Notes under the pieces: model-generated
Databases searched by the model: none
Told to the model about the DNA's origin: nothing
The model's input: only the letters and a program-made list of their open reading frames with translations
NCBI GenBank assembly: GCA_030949725.1
Contig: JAUZSE010000025.1
Location: 124,001 to 188,000 of the forward strand
Reading direction: 5' to 3'
Source of the DNA: Sulfurovum sp.
GTDB lineage: Bacteria; Campylobacterota; Campylobacteria; Campylobacterales; Sulfurovaceae
Length of the DNA stretch: 64,000 nucleotides
Made by a program: the position numbers and the translations under genes
Shown: in pieces, positions 1-9,699 of the stretch
How the letters are laid out: every line of letters begins with the position of its first letter
Numbering within the stretch: position 1 is the stretch's first letter

Positions 1-1254
1 TATATCTACTAAAGTAGCTAACTCTTCTCTTGTAATATTTTTATTTACTTTTATATACTTTAGTATTTTTTCTTTAGTTGTTAATTTAAAAGTTTCTTGG
101 GTAGTTTCTTGGGTAGTTTTCAATTCTTTTCTTAAAAACTCAATATCTATAAAATCATTTTTTTCACTAAAAATTGGTTCTTGTAGGTTATTTTCGATAC
201 ATAATCTTTTTATTCTATTGATACCTGTTCCCCATTTTTCAATCAACTCCAACTCTCTAAATAAATTTGCTAAAACTTTATTTCTAATTTCACTTCTTCC
301 ATTTTGAATATCTTCTAAAGTTATATTATGAGGCAATCCACCAGGTGATACGATATTGACAATATCATCATAAATACCAACCTTTATGTCTCTCCCATAG
401 TTTGTATAATCTCTATGGATCAAGGCATTAATAAGTGCTTCTCTCAAAGCTTCTGTTGGTATCTCATAAGTATCTACTCTGTAGAGTCCTTTTATCTCTC
501 CTCTTAGGTTTATATGATTTTGAATAAAGGACAACACACTATTTAAGATAGAAAATATATCTGTTTTATACTCTTTTTTATCTATAAATATTTCCATTGT
601 AGTACCTTTAAATCTAGCACATTTAACCTCACAATGTTCATAATATCCAAGTGCTATGAGCAAAGCATTTGTTGCATATAGTTTTGAGTGTTCCTCTTTT
701 ATAAGTTTTAAGTTTTTAAGTTTATTTATGTCTATAGTCTTGTTTTGTTGTTCAAACTCTTTATAAATAGGTGTTAAATCTAGACTATTGAAATCAACAT
801 CATAATTTATCTCTTCATCATAACTTATGTGATTTCTTTGTCTTTCAAGTTCTAATATATTTTCAAAACTGGCTTTTCTGTTGGTTGTACCTAGCCTAAG
901 ATATGTACCACTGTTTTTACCCTCTTTTTTCAAATAGTAAGGTATTAAATTGCCTCTAAATACCTCTATAATTAAAAGTAATTTATTATCAATGGTTACA
1001 GTGTAAATTTCAGGCAAGATATTAGGATAACAACTATCATAGATTATAGAGGCTAGTTTGTCTTTTAATTCAAATAAATTCTTATCATCTATGCCTATTA
1101 CTACTAAGTCATCCCTTACTCCGATAATAAGCTTTCCTCCAGAAGTGTTTGAAAATGCAACTATAGTTTTAGCAATACTGTCATTAGATGGTAATTCTTT
1201 TTTCAATTCTAAAGTTTTATTTTCTCCATATTTAATAAGATTTAAAATATTCAT
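1..1254 (-). CDS. AlbA_2/AAA_4 ATP-binding putative transcriptional regulator (3' end missing)
   Basis: Open without a stop for 418 codons to the left edge, so the C-terminus is missing. I translated the minus strand by hand. The N-terminal AlbA_2 part has the family pattern 'AFSNTSGGKLIIGV' near residues 32-45. The central AAA_4 part shows 'GTYLRLGTTNRKA' (about 117-129), 'ALREALINALIHRDY' (about 271-285) and 'VSPGGLP' (about 302-308). The visible tail begins what looks like a winged-helix region after a TTQETTQE tandem repeat. Family members are ATP-binding proteins linked to transcription control, some to stress or mobile DNA; the target here is unknown. Its ATG overlaps the neuB stop as ATGA, so it is probably translationally coupled to the sugar operon, an odd position for a regulator. 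Confidence 0.85.
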   Translation of the reverse strand, partial: MNILNLIKYGENKTLELKKELPSNDSIAKTIVAFSNTSGGKLIIGVRDDLVVIGIDDKNLFELKDKLASIIYDSCYPNILPEIYTVTIDNKLLLIIEVFRGNLIPYYLKKEGKNSGTYLRLGTTNRKASFENILELERQRNHISYDEEINYDVDFNSLDLTPIYKEFEQQNKTIDINKLKNLKLIKEEHSKLYATNALLIALGYYEHCEVKCARFKGTTMEIFIDKKEYKTDIFSILNSVLSFIQNHINLRGEIKGLYRVDTYEIPTEALREALINALIHRDYTNYGRDIKVGIYDDIVNIVSPGGLPHNITLEDIQNGRSEIRNKVLANLFRELELIEKWGTGINRIKRLCIENNLQEPIFSEKNDFIDIEFLRKELKTTQETTQETFKLTTKEKILKYIKVNKNITREELATLVDI

Positions 1255-2249
1255 ATTAATTCATCTTCTTGATAATCTTTATTAGCAACAGTCCCAACCA
1301 CTTCATCCCATCTCATAGGGCTAATTCCGTCCCCAGGTCGCTTAATAGCTAGATTGTCTTCAGTTAAAGTATCACCTTTTTTGATAGTGCTCTTTGCAAC
1401 AATTGATTTTCTTGCAATCGCCATATTTGGAGTTTCACTCTTTGAAGGCTTTTTAATAGTCGATCCAAGTGCTAATTCAACATTACGAATTGCGTTCACC
1501 ATAGCGATAAGCTCATCAGGTTCTAAAGATGCTTGATGGTCTGGACCATCCATAGTCTTATCTAAAGTAAAATGTTTTTCTATGACAGTAGCACCCATCG
1601 CTACTGCAGCTACATCTACTTCGATACCCAATGTATGATCAGAATAACCATATGCGATGTCAAATGCAGAACCGATTGTCTGCATTGCTTTTAGGTTTAC
1701 ATCTTCCATAGGTGTCGGGTACATTGTGTTGGCATGTAACACAGTAATCAGATCTCTATCTGTACCCGATGTAGTCAATACATCCAATGCATCTTCTATC
1801 TCACCAAGGTCTGCCATACCAGTAGATAAAATGACTTTTTTGTCCAAAGAACCAATGTGGCGTAGGTAAGGAAGGTTAGTGATCTCGCCGCTAGGTATTT
1901 TAAAGATCTCTAGACCTAGTTCATTTAACATATCAATGCTATCATGGTCAAAAGGAGTAGAGAGGAACATAATGCCTTTTTCTTGACAATAAGCCATGAG
2001 TTCTTTATGTGTATTTACATCCAATTCTAGTTTCTTTAGCATCGTAAATTGAGATTCTTCTTTGTCTGTCGTCTCTTTTTGATAAGCTGCTTTTTGTGCA
2101 TTTTTACTGACTAGGTTCTCTGCTTTAAAGGTTTGGAATTTTACAGCATCTACGCCTGATTTAGCCGCTACATCAATCAGTTTTTTTGCTAATTCTACTG
2201 AACCGTTATGGTTGACACCAGCCTCAGCTATGATAAAAACATGTTTCAC
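1251..2249 (-). CDS. neuB: NeuB-family nonulosonic acid synthase (sialic/legionaminic acid type)
   Basis: 332 residues, full length. NeuB enzymes condense phosphoenolpyruvate with an N-acetylated hexose in the cytoplasm to form a nine-carbon acidic sugar. The N-terminal TIM barrel shows 'AEAGVNHNG' (about 8-16), 'VKFQTF', 'STPFD', 'KIPSGE', 'ILSTGMA' and 'IEKHFTLD'. The C-terminal antifreeze-like (SAF) domain starts near residue 275 with 'ARKSIVA'. It overlaps the acyltransferase gene before it by 4 nt. Because the neighbours are a 4,6-dehydratase, an aminotransferase and an acyltransferase, a legionaminic-type product is more likely than plain sialic acid. The hydrolysing 2-epimerase (NeuC/LegG) that such a pathway needs is not in the window. 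Confidence 0.93.
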   Translation of the reverse strand: MKHVFIIAEAGVNHNGSVELAKKLIDVAAKSGVDAVKFQTFKAENLVSKNAQKAAYQKETTDKEESQFTMLKKLELDVNTHKELMAYCQEKGIMFLSTPFDHDSIDMLNELGLEIFKIPSGEITNLPYLRHIGSLDKKVILSTGMADLGEIEDALDVLTTSGTDRDLITVLHANTMYPTPMEDVNLKAMQTIGSAFDIAYGYSDHTLGIEVDVAAVAMGATVIEKHFTLDKTMDGPDHQASLEPDELIAMVNAIRNVELALGSTIKKPSKSETPNMAIARKSIVAKSTIKKGDTLTEDNLAIKRPGDGISPMRWDEVVGTVANKDYQEDELI

Positions 2250-2833
2250 GAGTTCCCCTTAAAAGTAGTTCCAGCTTTAACGAAATCATCTATACTTGTC
2301 TCTACGTACTCTTTACTCACGGCATTACTGCCAAAGAAAGAACCCTCTTTTACCACCGCACCACCATTTACCACGGCAGCAGTGGATATGTGACAAAAGT
2401 CTTCAATGATCACATCATGTTCTATTAATGCTTTTGAATTTATTATACAGTTTTTACCTATAGAAGCATCTGCATTGACTAGGGAATCATGCATTATTAT
2501 CGTACCTTTGCCAATACTTGAATGCCTGGAGATATAGGCAAGAGGAGAGATAACTGTTGCTATCTGAGCGTTACTCTCATTAAGTAAACCAAAAAGTTTT
2601 CTACGAATGTTAGATGTTTTTATTTGTCCGACTGTGATTAAAAACAGATAGCCTTTATTACTAAATTTAGTGATATCATCATCCGTGCCTATAAAATCAT
2701 AACCCAATATTTTTTGCCCTATCAACTTTTCGTCATCCAATATGCCAATAATCTCATACTTACCTTCTTGCTCAATGACATCTATGCAAGACTTACAGTG
2801 ACCGCCACCACCAAGTAATATGAGCTTCTGCAT
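2246..2833 (-). CDS. NeuD/PglD-type sugar O/N-acyltransferase
   Basis: 195 residues. The N-terminal Rossmann-like sugar-binding part opens with 'LILLGGGGHCKSCIDV'. The C-terminal left-handed beta-helix has imperfect hexapeptide repeats from about residue 105 ('SSIGKGTIIMHDSLVNADASIGKNCIINSKALIEHD'-type pattern, described here in pieces). This is the layout of PglD, PerB and NeuD. The likely role is acetyl-CoA-dependent acetylation of the 4-amino sugar made by the aminotransferase encoded just before it, giving the di-N-acetylated precursor of the NeuB substrate. The histidine in the SKALIEHD stretch fits the family's catalytic base. The start overlaps the upstream stop by 1 nt (TAATG) and the stop overlaps the neuB start (ATGA). 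Confidence 0.88.
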   Translation of the reverse strand: MQKLILLGGGGHCKSCIDVIEQEGKYEIIGILDDEKLIGQKILGYDFIGTDDDITKFSNKGYLFLITVGQIKTSNIRRKLFGLLNESNAQIATVISPLAYISRHSSIGKGTIIMHDSLVNADASIGKNCIINSKALIEHDVIIEDFCHISTAAVVNGGAVVKEGSFFGSNAVSKEYVETSIDDFVKAGTTFKGNS

Positions 2834-3973
2834 TACAGTCTTACTCCACTAGGTATATTCACAACTCTCTCCTCTAGCCATAATGCATTAGAAAGGTCAG
2901 TACATTGGCAGTTTTTAAACATCTCCAACTTGTTCATCAACGCCCATATAGGACGCGTCATTACACCACTGTCATTGGTCTCTTTTAAAAATAGATCTCT
3001 TTGCTCTTTGTCTTTCAACACAATAGCATTCAGCCAATAATTTGCTTGTGTATTTGGCAACTCAGCTACAAATTGAATGTCTTGTTTTGCAAAAAAATGC
3101 TATGTATTCATTTGCCAACTCTCTTTTACTTTTCAAAATGGTATCAAGCGTTTCCATCTGAGCACAACCTAATGCCGCATTGAGGTTAGGTAGACGATAG
3201 TTATACCCTATCTCATCATGGTTGTATTCATAAGGGTGTGGAACTTTTGCTGTAGTTGTGAGGTGTTTAGCATGTTTTGCCAAGACTTCATCATCTGTGA
3301 TGATCATACCACCACCACCTGTAGTAATGGTCTTGTTTCCGTTAAAACTAAAAGCAGAGATCTTTCCGAAAGTAGCCGTATGCTGACCTTTATAATATGA
3401 ACCTAAACTCTCTGCCGCATCTTCTACAAGGGCAATGTTATACTCATCACAAATAGCAGCTATTTTATCTATCTTACAAGGTTGACCAAAAGTATGCATT
3501 GGAACGACTGCGGTTATTTTTTTGCCTGTTGTTTTGTTATAACAAGCAGCATCTTTTTGTATAGTTTCTGATTCCAAAAAGGACTTTAAACTTTGAGGAC
3601 TTAGCCCCATGGTATCTCTATCGACATCAACAAAGATAGGCTTAGCATTACAATAGCTAATAGCATTGCACGTTGCTATAAATGTTAATGGCTGTGTTAT
3701 GACTTCAGAGTTTTCATCCGTACCTACAAGTTTTAATGCAATATGCAGTGCAGCAGTGCCATTGACCGTAGCTATGGCATATTTTGCACCGGTATACTTG
3801 GCTACCATCTGTTCAAATTGATCGACAAACTTTCCAACCGAAGAGACAAAAGTAGAGTCTATACATTCATTAAGGTATTTTTTTTCATTACCAAAAAAGA
3901 CAGGCTCATGAAGTGGTAAAAACGCTTTAGTGTCATATGCCTCTTGTATAAATTGGACTGTTTCCTCAAACAT
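2833..3973 (-). CDS. DegT/DnrJ/EryC1 PLP-dependent sugar aminotransferase (LegC-like), frameshifted
   Basis: One gene in two frames, about 379 residues when joined. The first 300 residues include the PLP lysine context 'FNGNKTITTGGGG' and 'VEDAAESLGS'. The last 75 codons continue in the next frame with 'NYWLNAIVL' and end 'VNIPSGVRL'. The frames part at a run of seven A on the plus strand (3091-3097); removing one base restores a continuous reading through 'AFFAKQDIQFVAEL'. Likely reaction: transfer of an amino group from glutamate to the 4-keto sugar produced by the adjacent dehydratase. A sequencing indel is the likeliest cause, since all neighbours are intact and the same kind of lesion recurs across the window. 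A phase-variable A/T tract is possible but less likely. Confidence 0.88.
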
Positions 3974-3975
3974 AA

Positions 3976-5166
3976 TTACATCTTCCCATCTAAGTATTTA
4001 CCAGTTTCTTTATGACCAAAGTCAGGGATCATTTTAAAGAAGAGTGCTACGATCTGCTCTTTTGACCATTCTCGTTTCTCTTTGAGTGTGCTAAGAGTAC
4101 TTTCAAAATCATTTAAAAGTGCGTCATTGAAGTTGGCTTCATTTTTAATGACACCGAGGTTTTCAAATCTCTCCATGTCTAAAGTTTCTGCATCTGTAAA
4201 AAATTCTTCAAAATCTTTTTCACCAGTAGTGTCACTAGAAGTAAATAGACAAGGCCACTTTCCTTCTTCGGGAAGCGTTTTAGCCAAGGCTCTTGCTTCG
4301 TCCTCATCTTTACACAGATACGGTTCATACCCCTTATCTCCTAAATATTTCACTGCAATGTCTGCAAAAGAGATAAGGTGAAGATCTTCACTGAGTTTTG
4401 GGAAGAATATATCTCTGTTTTCCCCGAAAATACAGCTCATTAAGCAAAGTTCACCACTTTCTTGAGGCGTTACAAAATAGCGTTTGATGTCATTTGGAGC
4501 AACAATAGGTTGTCTTTTTTCTATACGCTGATTGAAACCATGCAGAAGAGAACCATCGGAAAACGCGACATTTGCGAATCTAGCCATAGAGACTTTTATT
4601 TTTAAAGATTTTCTATTAACGAACATTTCCATAATACGCTTAGAAGCCCCCATCATATTGACAGGATTTGCAGCTTTATCTGTTGAGACACAGAAGTACT
4701 TCTTAGTACCATTATTAATTGCTTGTTGTATTGTCTTGTCTGTATTGAAAATATTGACATCGATCATACGCATCAGTGTAAATGGATCTTTTTCACTACG
4801 CACATGTTTAAGCGCTGAGAGATTTAAAACATAGTCATACTTGCCATCATTTTTGATGAAAGCATCGTATTCAATACTACCAATATCCAAAGCAAAGGTT
4901 TGAAAATCACCATTAATATAGCCAAATGAACTACGTATGTCACGAACTAGTTCAACCATATTATTCTCACTGATATCTACAACATGAAGTTTTTGAGGAT
5001 TTCTTTTAAATATTTCTTTTGTTACCGCTTGACCGATAGAGCCTGCACCACCGATTACTAGAAATGATGATGATGAAACGATACTTTCTAATGCATTATT
5101 ATTGTTTGATAGATCTTCAGTAAATAGTTCTTTTTTCCTGCCGATTAAATTTAAAATTGTATTCAT
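3976..5166 (-). CDS. UDP-GlcNAc-type 4,6-dehydratase (LegB/PglF-like soluble SDR)
   Basis: 396 residues, Polysacc_synt_2 family. The NAD-binding motif 'GGAGSIGQ' sits near residues 39-46, and the catalytic region has 'STDKAANPVNMMGASKR', with Met replacing the usual SDR tyrosine as in PglF/FlaA1-type enzymes. There are no N-terminal membrane helices, so it is a soluble form. The C-terminal extension of about 100 residues after the SDR fold is longer than in short FlaA1/PseB proteins. Expected role: first step towards a 2,4-diamino-2,4,6-trideoxy sugar, feeding the aminotransferase 2 nt downstream. The start overlaps the galU stop (ATGA). Whether the nucleotide is UDP or GDP cannot be told from sequence alone. 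Confidence 0.86.
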   Translation of the reverse strand: MNTILNLIGRKKELFTEDLSNNNNALESIVSSSSFLVIGGAGSIGQAVTKEIFKRNPQKLHVVDISENNMVELVRDIRSSFGYINGDFQTFALDIGSIEYDAFIKNDGKYDYVLNLSALKHVRSEKDPFTLMRMIDVNIFNTDKTIQQAINNGTKKYFCVSTDKAANPVNMMGASKRIMEMFVNRKSLKIKVSMARFANVAFSDGSLLHGFNQRIEKRQPIVAPNDIKRYFVTPQESGELCLMSCIFGENRDIFFPKLSEDLHLISFADIAVKYLGDKGYEPYLCKDEDEARALAKTLPEEGKWPCLFTSSDTTGEKDFEEFFTDAETLDMERFENLGVIKNEANFNDALLNDFESTLSTLKEKREWSKEQIVALFFKMIPDFGHKETGKYLDGKM

Positions 5167-5987
5167 CCTTCCTTCTTATAAAAATAATTCGTAGCTTCAA
5201 CAAACCCATCTACAGAACCACAGTCAAAACGTTGACCTTTAAACTTAAAGGCGATGACTTTTCCTTGTTTGGCTTGTTCAAGTAGGGCATCAGTGATTTG
5301 TATCTCTCCACCTTTACCAGGTTTTGTGTTTCTTAAAATGTCAAAAATATCAGGTGTTAAAATATAACGGCCGATAATTGCCATATTTGTCGGTGCATCT
5401 TTTGGATCTGGTTTTTCTACCATGTCAGTCACTCTGTAGGTATCTTTCGTGCCATCTACTAGATTTCCAGCAATAACCCCATACTTATTGGTATCTTTCA
5501 TAGGCACTTCTTCTATAGCTACGATGGAGCATTGGTATTTTTCGTAGACTTCTATCATTTGTGCGAGTACAGAGTCATTCTGACTGGTACATAGGTCATC
5601 TGCTAAGATAACAGCAAAAGGTTCATTGCCTATCAGTGTTTCACCTGTAAGGATAGCATGACCCAAACCCTTCATTTCTACTTGTCTCGTATACGAAAAA
5701 GTACATTGGTCGATCAGAGAACGTATCTCTGATAGAAGGGGCTCCTTGGAAGTACCTTTGATCTGATGTTCAAGTTCATAAGAGATGTCAAAATGATCTT
5801 CAATAGCACGTTTACCACGACCTGTGACTATAGCCATAGTAGTAAGTCCTGCTTCAACAGCTTCTTCAACACCATACTGTATGAGGGGTTTTGTGAGTAC
5901 AGGAAGCATCTCTTTTGGGGTTGCTTTAGTCGCAGGTAAAAAGCGTGTACCATAGCCTGCTGCAGGGAAAAGACATTTTTTTATCAT
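5163..5987 (-). CDS. galU: UTP--glucose-1-phosphate uridylyltransferase
   Basis: About 274 residues from the start chosen here; a longer frame begins 14 codons earlier but the family starts at 'MIKKCLFPAAGYGTRFLPAT'. The nucleotidyltransferase signature is 'GYGTRFLPATKATPKEMLPV'; further family motifs are 'ILADDLC', 'VEKPDPKDAPTNMAIIGRY' and 'FDCGSVDGFVEA'. It makes UDP-glucose from glucose-1-phosphate and UTP. The neighbours supply and use the same pool: pgi and the hexose phosphomutase upstream in the operon, galE further up, the 4,6-dehydratase directly downstream with ATGA overlap. A 66-nt gap separates it from pgi, the largest gap inside this operon, so a secondary promoter could lie there. 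Confidence 0.94.
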   Translation of the reverse strand: MIKKCLFPAAGYGTRFLPATKATPKEMLPVLTKPLIQYGVEEAVEAGLTTMAIVTGRGKRAIEDHFDISYELEHQIKGTSKEPLLSEIRSLIDQCTFSYTRQVEMKGLGHAILTGETLIGNEPFAVILADDLCTSQNDSVLAQMIEVYEKYQCSIVAIEEVPMKDTNKYGVIAGNLVDGTKDTYRVTDMVEKPDPKDAPTNMAIIGRYILTPDIFDILRNTKPGKGGEIQITDALLEQAKQGKVIAFKFKGQRFDCGSVDGFVEATNYFYKKEG

Positions 5988-6053
5988 AATAAACTCATAT
6001 TTTAAATTTTGTAAATTAATTATATCCAAAAGGTAGTTAGTTAAGCATGAGGC

Positions 6054-7270
6054 TTATTGTGACTCCAACTTTTTTTTCAAAATAATCTTTCCAGCTTCCA
6101 CACCTGGTTGGTCATAAGTGTTTACGTCTATGAGTTCTCCTACCAAAGAGGTCAGTAATTCGTAGTAGAAGATGAGAGAACCTATATTGCATTCATCTAC
6201 TTTTGGGATGCTAATACTGTCCAACGGTATACTTCCTTTTTCTTCTAAGGCTTCTAGGACAGAGTCACACTGCATGTTAATGAGTTTGGAAAAAGAAAGG
6301 GTGTTGAGGCTATCCAACGATTCAAGATGAGGCAAGGTGATATTTGGAATCGTGATATCGTCTTGAAAGTCTTCAATTTTAATGAAAGTAACCGATTTGT
6401 CTCTAGTACCTTCCATAATGAGTTGCAAGAATGAATGTTGGTCTTTAGGTCCAATGAGACCGATAGGCGTGAGACCTACGTTAAATGCAGAGTGACGTTG
6501 GTACTTCCCTAAACTCTCCCCCCATAGTTGCACATACCATTGGCAGAAGTATTTGAGTGTTTCAGAGTAGGCGAAAATACAGTTAATATGGTACTGACCA
6601 TGGTTTTTTGCATAATACACAGCTTTTTTAAGTAACGTCTCTTTTAGATACCCATCATTAAAAAAACTCTCTTTAATGGTTTTTGCACCAGATAAAAGTG
6701 CTTGTATGTCTATGCCACATAAAGCAAGTGGCACTAATCCTACAGTAGAAAGTACTGAAAATCTTCCTCCTACATTTTCTGGCAGATAAAGCACAGAAGC
6801 TTTGATCTCTTTGGCATACTTTTCAAGTGGTGAATTGGGGTCGGTGATAAAAGTATAGGCTGAAGCATCATTTTGAAGAGAGTAAATGTATTTGTAAATC
6901 GAAAAAGTTTCTACGGTATTTCCAGATTTTGAAATCACAAGAAAATGGGTTGTTTTGATGTCAAATTTGGAGAGCAGGGTACTAATATTAATAGGGTCGG
7001 TACTTTCAAAAAAGTAAAGTTTTCTTTTTAAATTTTTGATAGGTTTGATAAACTCGTAGACAGCCTTTGCACCCAAAGAGCTACCACCAATCCCAATCAC
7101 TGCAATCGTTTTAACTTCTTTTGGAATAGAAGTACAATAGTCTATGATGGGAGTAATGTCTTGTTCAGGGAGTGCATAATAACCAATACTTTTTTGTTCT
7201 TCTGTGATAGCTTGAAAAGCTTTTTCTGCATATTCTTATCGGTAGAAGTAAAATAAAGTTTGTTGGTCAT
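6054..7270 (-). CDS. pgi: Glucose-6-phosphate isomerase, frameshifted near its N-terminus
   Basis: About 405 residues when joined. The main part starts at 'VIGIGGSSLGAKAV' and contains 'SKSGNTVET', 'WGESLGKYQ' and the PGI signature 'GPKDQHSFLQL'. The true start is the ATG at 7270, which overlaps the stop of the phosphomutase gene (ATGA). Reading from it gives 'MTNKLYFTSTDK' and then loses frame near 7231-7240, where one base appears to be missing (an A run reading AAGAATATG on the minus strand); adding one A gives 'KKYAEKAFQAITEEQ'. It interconverts glucose-6-phosphate and fructose-6-phosphate, linking glycolysis or gluconeogenesis to the nucleotide-sugar genes around it. Length matches the short epsilonproteobacterial form. 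Confidence 0.9.
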
Positions 7271-8658
7271 GACAAAAGTTTCTTTGCATTTTGGATTAAT
7301 ATATTGACTTTGTTTTCATATTCTTTGGCTAGTACCTCATCTGTAGACTCAAAACGTGTCACGAGAACAGGTGTGGTATTGGAGGCACGTACCAATCCCC
7401 AACCTTTTTCAAAATTGATGCGTACACCGTCTACATCGATGATATTTAGAATTTTTGGGAAATCACTTGGAGGGTTTTTGAGTAATTCTTTTACTTTGTC
7501 GATGATGAGAAATTTCTCTTCTTCTGTAGTTTCCACTTTTATCTCTTCAGTTGAAAAAACTTGAGGCAAGGCATCGATCTCGGCATCGATGTCTATGCCG
7601 TCATAAATGAGTTCTAACATTCGAAGTGTGGCATAAATAGCATCATCATAACCAAAATAACGGTGCTTAAAGAAGATATGACCGCTTACCTCACAAGCTA
7701 AATCTGCACCTGTTTCTTTCATCTTTACTTTGAGATTGGAGTGACCCGTTTTGTACATAATAGCAGTAGCCCCACGACGTTCAAGTTCATCATACATGAC
7801 TTGTGAACACTTTACTTCACCGATGACTATAGGGTTTTTCATCTTCATCGCATAAAGCAGTGCCATTTGGTCACCTTTGATATTATGCTTGTGCGTGAGT
7901 ACTGCGATACGATCAGCATCTCCATCGTAAGCAAAAGCAATGTCACCTTCTTTGGCTAATGCTGCTTTGACATCTACAAGGTTTTCTTCCACCGAAGGGT
8001 CAGGGTGGTGGTTAGGAAAAGTACCATCTGGTTCAAGATAGAGACCGGTATAGTTGAATTTTAAAGCATCAAAAATATCTGTGATGACCGTATCAGCCAC
8101 GCCATTACCTCCATCTATCACAATCTTTAGAGGGAAATTTTTGAGATGTGCAAATTGTTCTACCATATAAGCGATATAAGGTGTTTTGACATCGATGTCT
8201 GTTTTGGTAGTATCATCAGCGATGACTTTATCTTGATTCTCGATGATTTCATCACCCAAAGCATAAATATCAGATCCGAAAAAAGGACTTTTGTCTACAG
8301 TCATTTTAAAACCGTTATATTCTGAAGGATTGTGTGAACCTGTAATCATAATAGATGCATCGGTACTTATTTTATGGAAATCTTTGCCATCAAAATCAAT
8401 ATAGTTTGAAAAATAATTTACAGGAGTAGCGACCATCCCCATGTCTAAGACTTTACATCCTGCGGCATTGAGTCCTGAAGTAAGATAGTCTCTTAGTATA
8501 GGAGAGTGTGAACGTGCATCGTAACCAATCGAGACGACTTTGTCTCCTGCTATTTTTTGACCAAGGAAATAACCTATGAGTTTAACAGACTGTTCATTGA
8601 GCTCTTTCTCGAAGATTCCACGGATATCATACTCTCTAAATATACTTTTTTCAATCAT
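7267..8658 (-). CDS. Phosphomannomutase/phosphoglucomutase (AlgC/ManB type)
   Basis: 463 residues, the expected length for bacterial PMM/PGM. Four-domain alpha-D-phosphohexomutase: 'YDARSHSP' near residue 45, the phosphoserine loop 'ITGSHNPSEYNG' near residues 104-115, the metal-binding loop 'YDGDADRIAV', the sugar-binding 'CEVSGHIFFKHRYFG', and the phosphate-binding 'RASNTTPVLVTRFES' near the C-terminus. It moves phosphate between C6 and C1 of glucose or mannose, giving the glucose-1-phosphate that GalU uses. Its ATG immediately follows the galE stop with no gap, and its stop overlaps the pgi start. Substrate preference cannot be set from sequence. Confidence 0.92.
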   Translation of the reverse strand: MIEKSIFREYDIRGIFEKELNEQSVKLIGYFLGQKIAGDKVVSIGYDARSHSPILRDYLTSGLNAAGCKVLDMGMVATPVNYFSNYIDFDGKDFHKISTDASIMITGSHNPSEYNGFKMTVDKSPFFGSDIYALGDEIIENQDKVIADDTTKTDIDVKTPYIAYMVEQFAHLKNFPLKIVIDGGNGVADTVITDIFDALKFNYTGLYLEPDGTFPNHHPDPSVEENLVDVKAALAKEGDIAFAYDGDADRIAVLTHKHNIKGDQMALLYAMKMKNPIVIGEVKCSQVMYDELERRGATAIMYKTGHSNLKVKMKETGADLACEVSGHIFFKHRYFGYDDAIYATLRMLELIYDGIDIDAEIDALPQVFSTEEIKVETTEEEKFLIIDKVKELLKNPPSDFPKILNIIDVDGVRINFEKGWGLVRASNTTPVLVTRFESTDEVLAKEYENKVNILIQNAKKLLS

Positions 8659-9681
8659 TTATTTTCCTTTATTTTTATACCCATCAGGGTTACGTGACTG
8701 CCATCTCCACGTGTCTTGACACATTTCATCGATGCTTCTTTTTGCTTCCCATCCTAATACTTCTTTCGCATAAGAAGGGTCTGCAAAACATTTTGCTATG
8801 TCTCCCGCTCTTCTTGGGACGATTTTATAAGGGACTTTTTTACCCGATGCTTTTTCAAAAGCTTTGACCATGTCAAGTACAGAATAGCCATTACCCGTAC
8901 CTAAATTAATGGTCATGACTTCAGATAAGTTTTTTATGATTTCTAATGCTTTGACATGTCCATCTGCTAGATCCATAACATGGATATAATCTCTGATACC
9001 CGTACCATCAGGCGTGTCATAGTCTCCTCCAAAAATGCTTAAGCTTTCACGTTTTCCTACCGCTGTCTGTGCGATAAAGGGCATAAGATTGTTCGGGATA
9101 CCATTAGGGTCTTCACCCATAATACCTAAATCATGTGCGCCTACAGGATTAAAGTAGCGAAGCAGAACAATCTTCCAGTCATTATCTGATACATAAAGGT
9201 CTCGTAACATTTCTTCTACAAATAATTTGGTTCGTCCATAAGGATTGGTAGCAAAGAGTGGGAAGCTTTCTACTATAGGTGTGGTGTGGGGATCGCCATA
9301 CACTGTTGCTGAAGAAGAAAAGACAATAGATTTACAGCCATATTCTGCCATCACTTCACAAAGAACGGCTGTTCCATTGACATTGTTATCATAATATTTT
9401 AAGGGATTTTCAACCGATTCACCTACTGCTTTAAGACCTGCAAAGTGTATGACTGCATCAATGTTATGGCTTTTAAATACCTTAGTAAGATCTTCACGAT
9501 TTCGTACATCGCCCTCAAAAGTAGCAATCTTATGACCTACAATCTTCTCAACCCTCTTGATGGCTTCTTTTGAAGCATTACAAAAGTTATCAAAGATGAC
9601 TATGTCATAGCCTGCTTCGATGAGTAAAATGACAGTATGCGAACCAATATAACCCGCACCACCTGTGACCAAAATAGACAT
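8659..9681 (-). CDS. galE: UDP-glucose 4-epimerase
   Basis: 340 residues. Extended SDR: 'MSILVTGGAGYIGSHT' binds NAD, 'SSSATVYGD' gives the catalytic serine region and 'NPYGRTK' supplies the YxxxK pair. The C-terminal substrate part has 'GTGIRDYIHVMDLADGH' and 'NLGTGNGYSVLDMV', and near the end 'DIAKCFADPSYAKEVLGW'. It interconverts UDP-glucose and UDP-galactose (possibly also the N-acetyl forms). It is the first gene of the dense sugar operon running to the left edge. Only 18 nt separate it from the outer-membrane protein gene upstream, so the promoter may be further up. Confidence 0.95.
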   Translation of the reverse strand: MSILVTGGAGYIGSHTVILLIEAGYDIVIFDNFCNASKEAIKRVEKIVGHKIATFEGDVRNREDLTKVFKSHNIDAVIHFAGLKAVGESVENPLKYYDNNVNGTAVLCEVMAEYGCKSIVFSSSATVYGDPHTTPIVESFPLFATNPYGRTKLFVEEMLRDLYVSDNDWKIVLLRYFNPVGAHDLGIMGEDPNGIPNNLMPFIAQTAVGKRESLSIFGGDYDTPDGTGIRDYIHVMDLADGHVKALEIIKNLSEVMTINLGTGNGYSVLDMVKAFEKASGKKVPYKIVPRRAGDIAKCFADPSYAKEVLGWEAKRSIDEMCQDTWRWQSRNPDGYKNKGK

Positions 9682-9699
9682 TACAATTCTCCTATACTA

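Noticed and set aside
3091-3097. A7 tract as a phase-variation switch of the aminotransferase
   Set aside because: Similar +1 errors occur in der-like core genes and at non-homopolymer sites; a 7-base A/T tract is short for this role. Not excluded, but not preferred.
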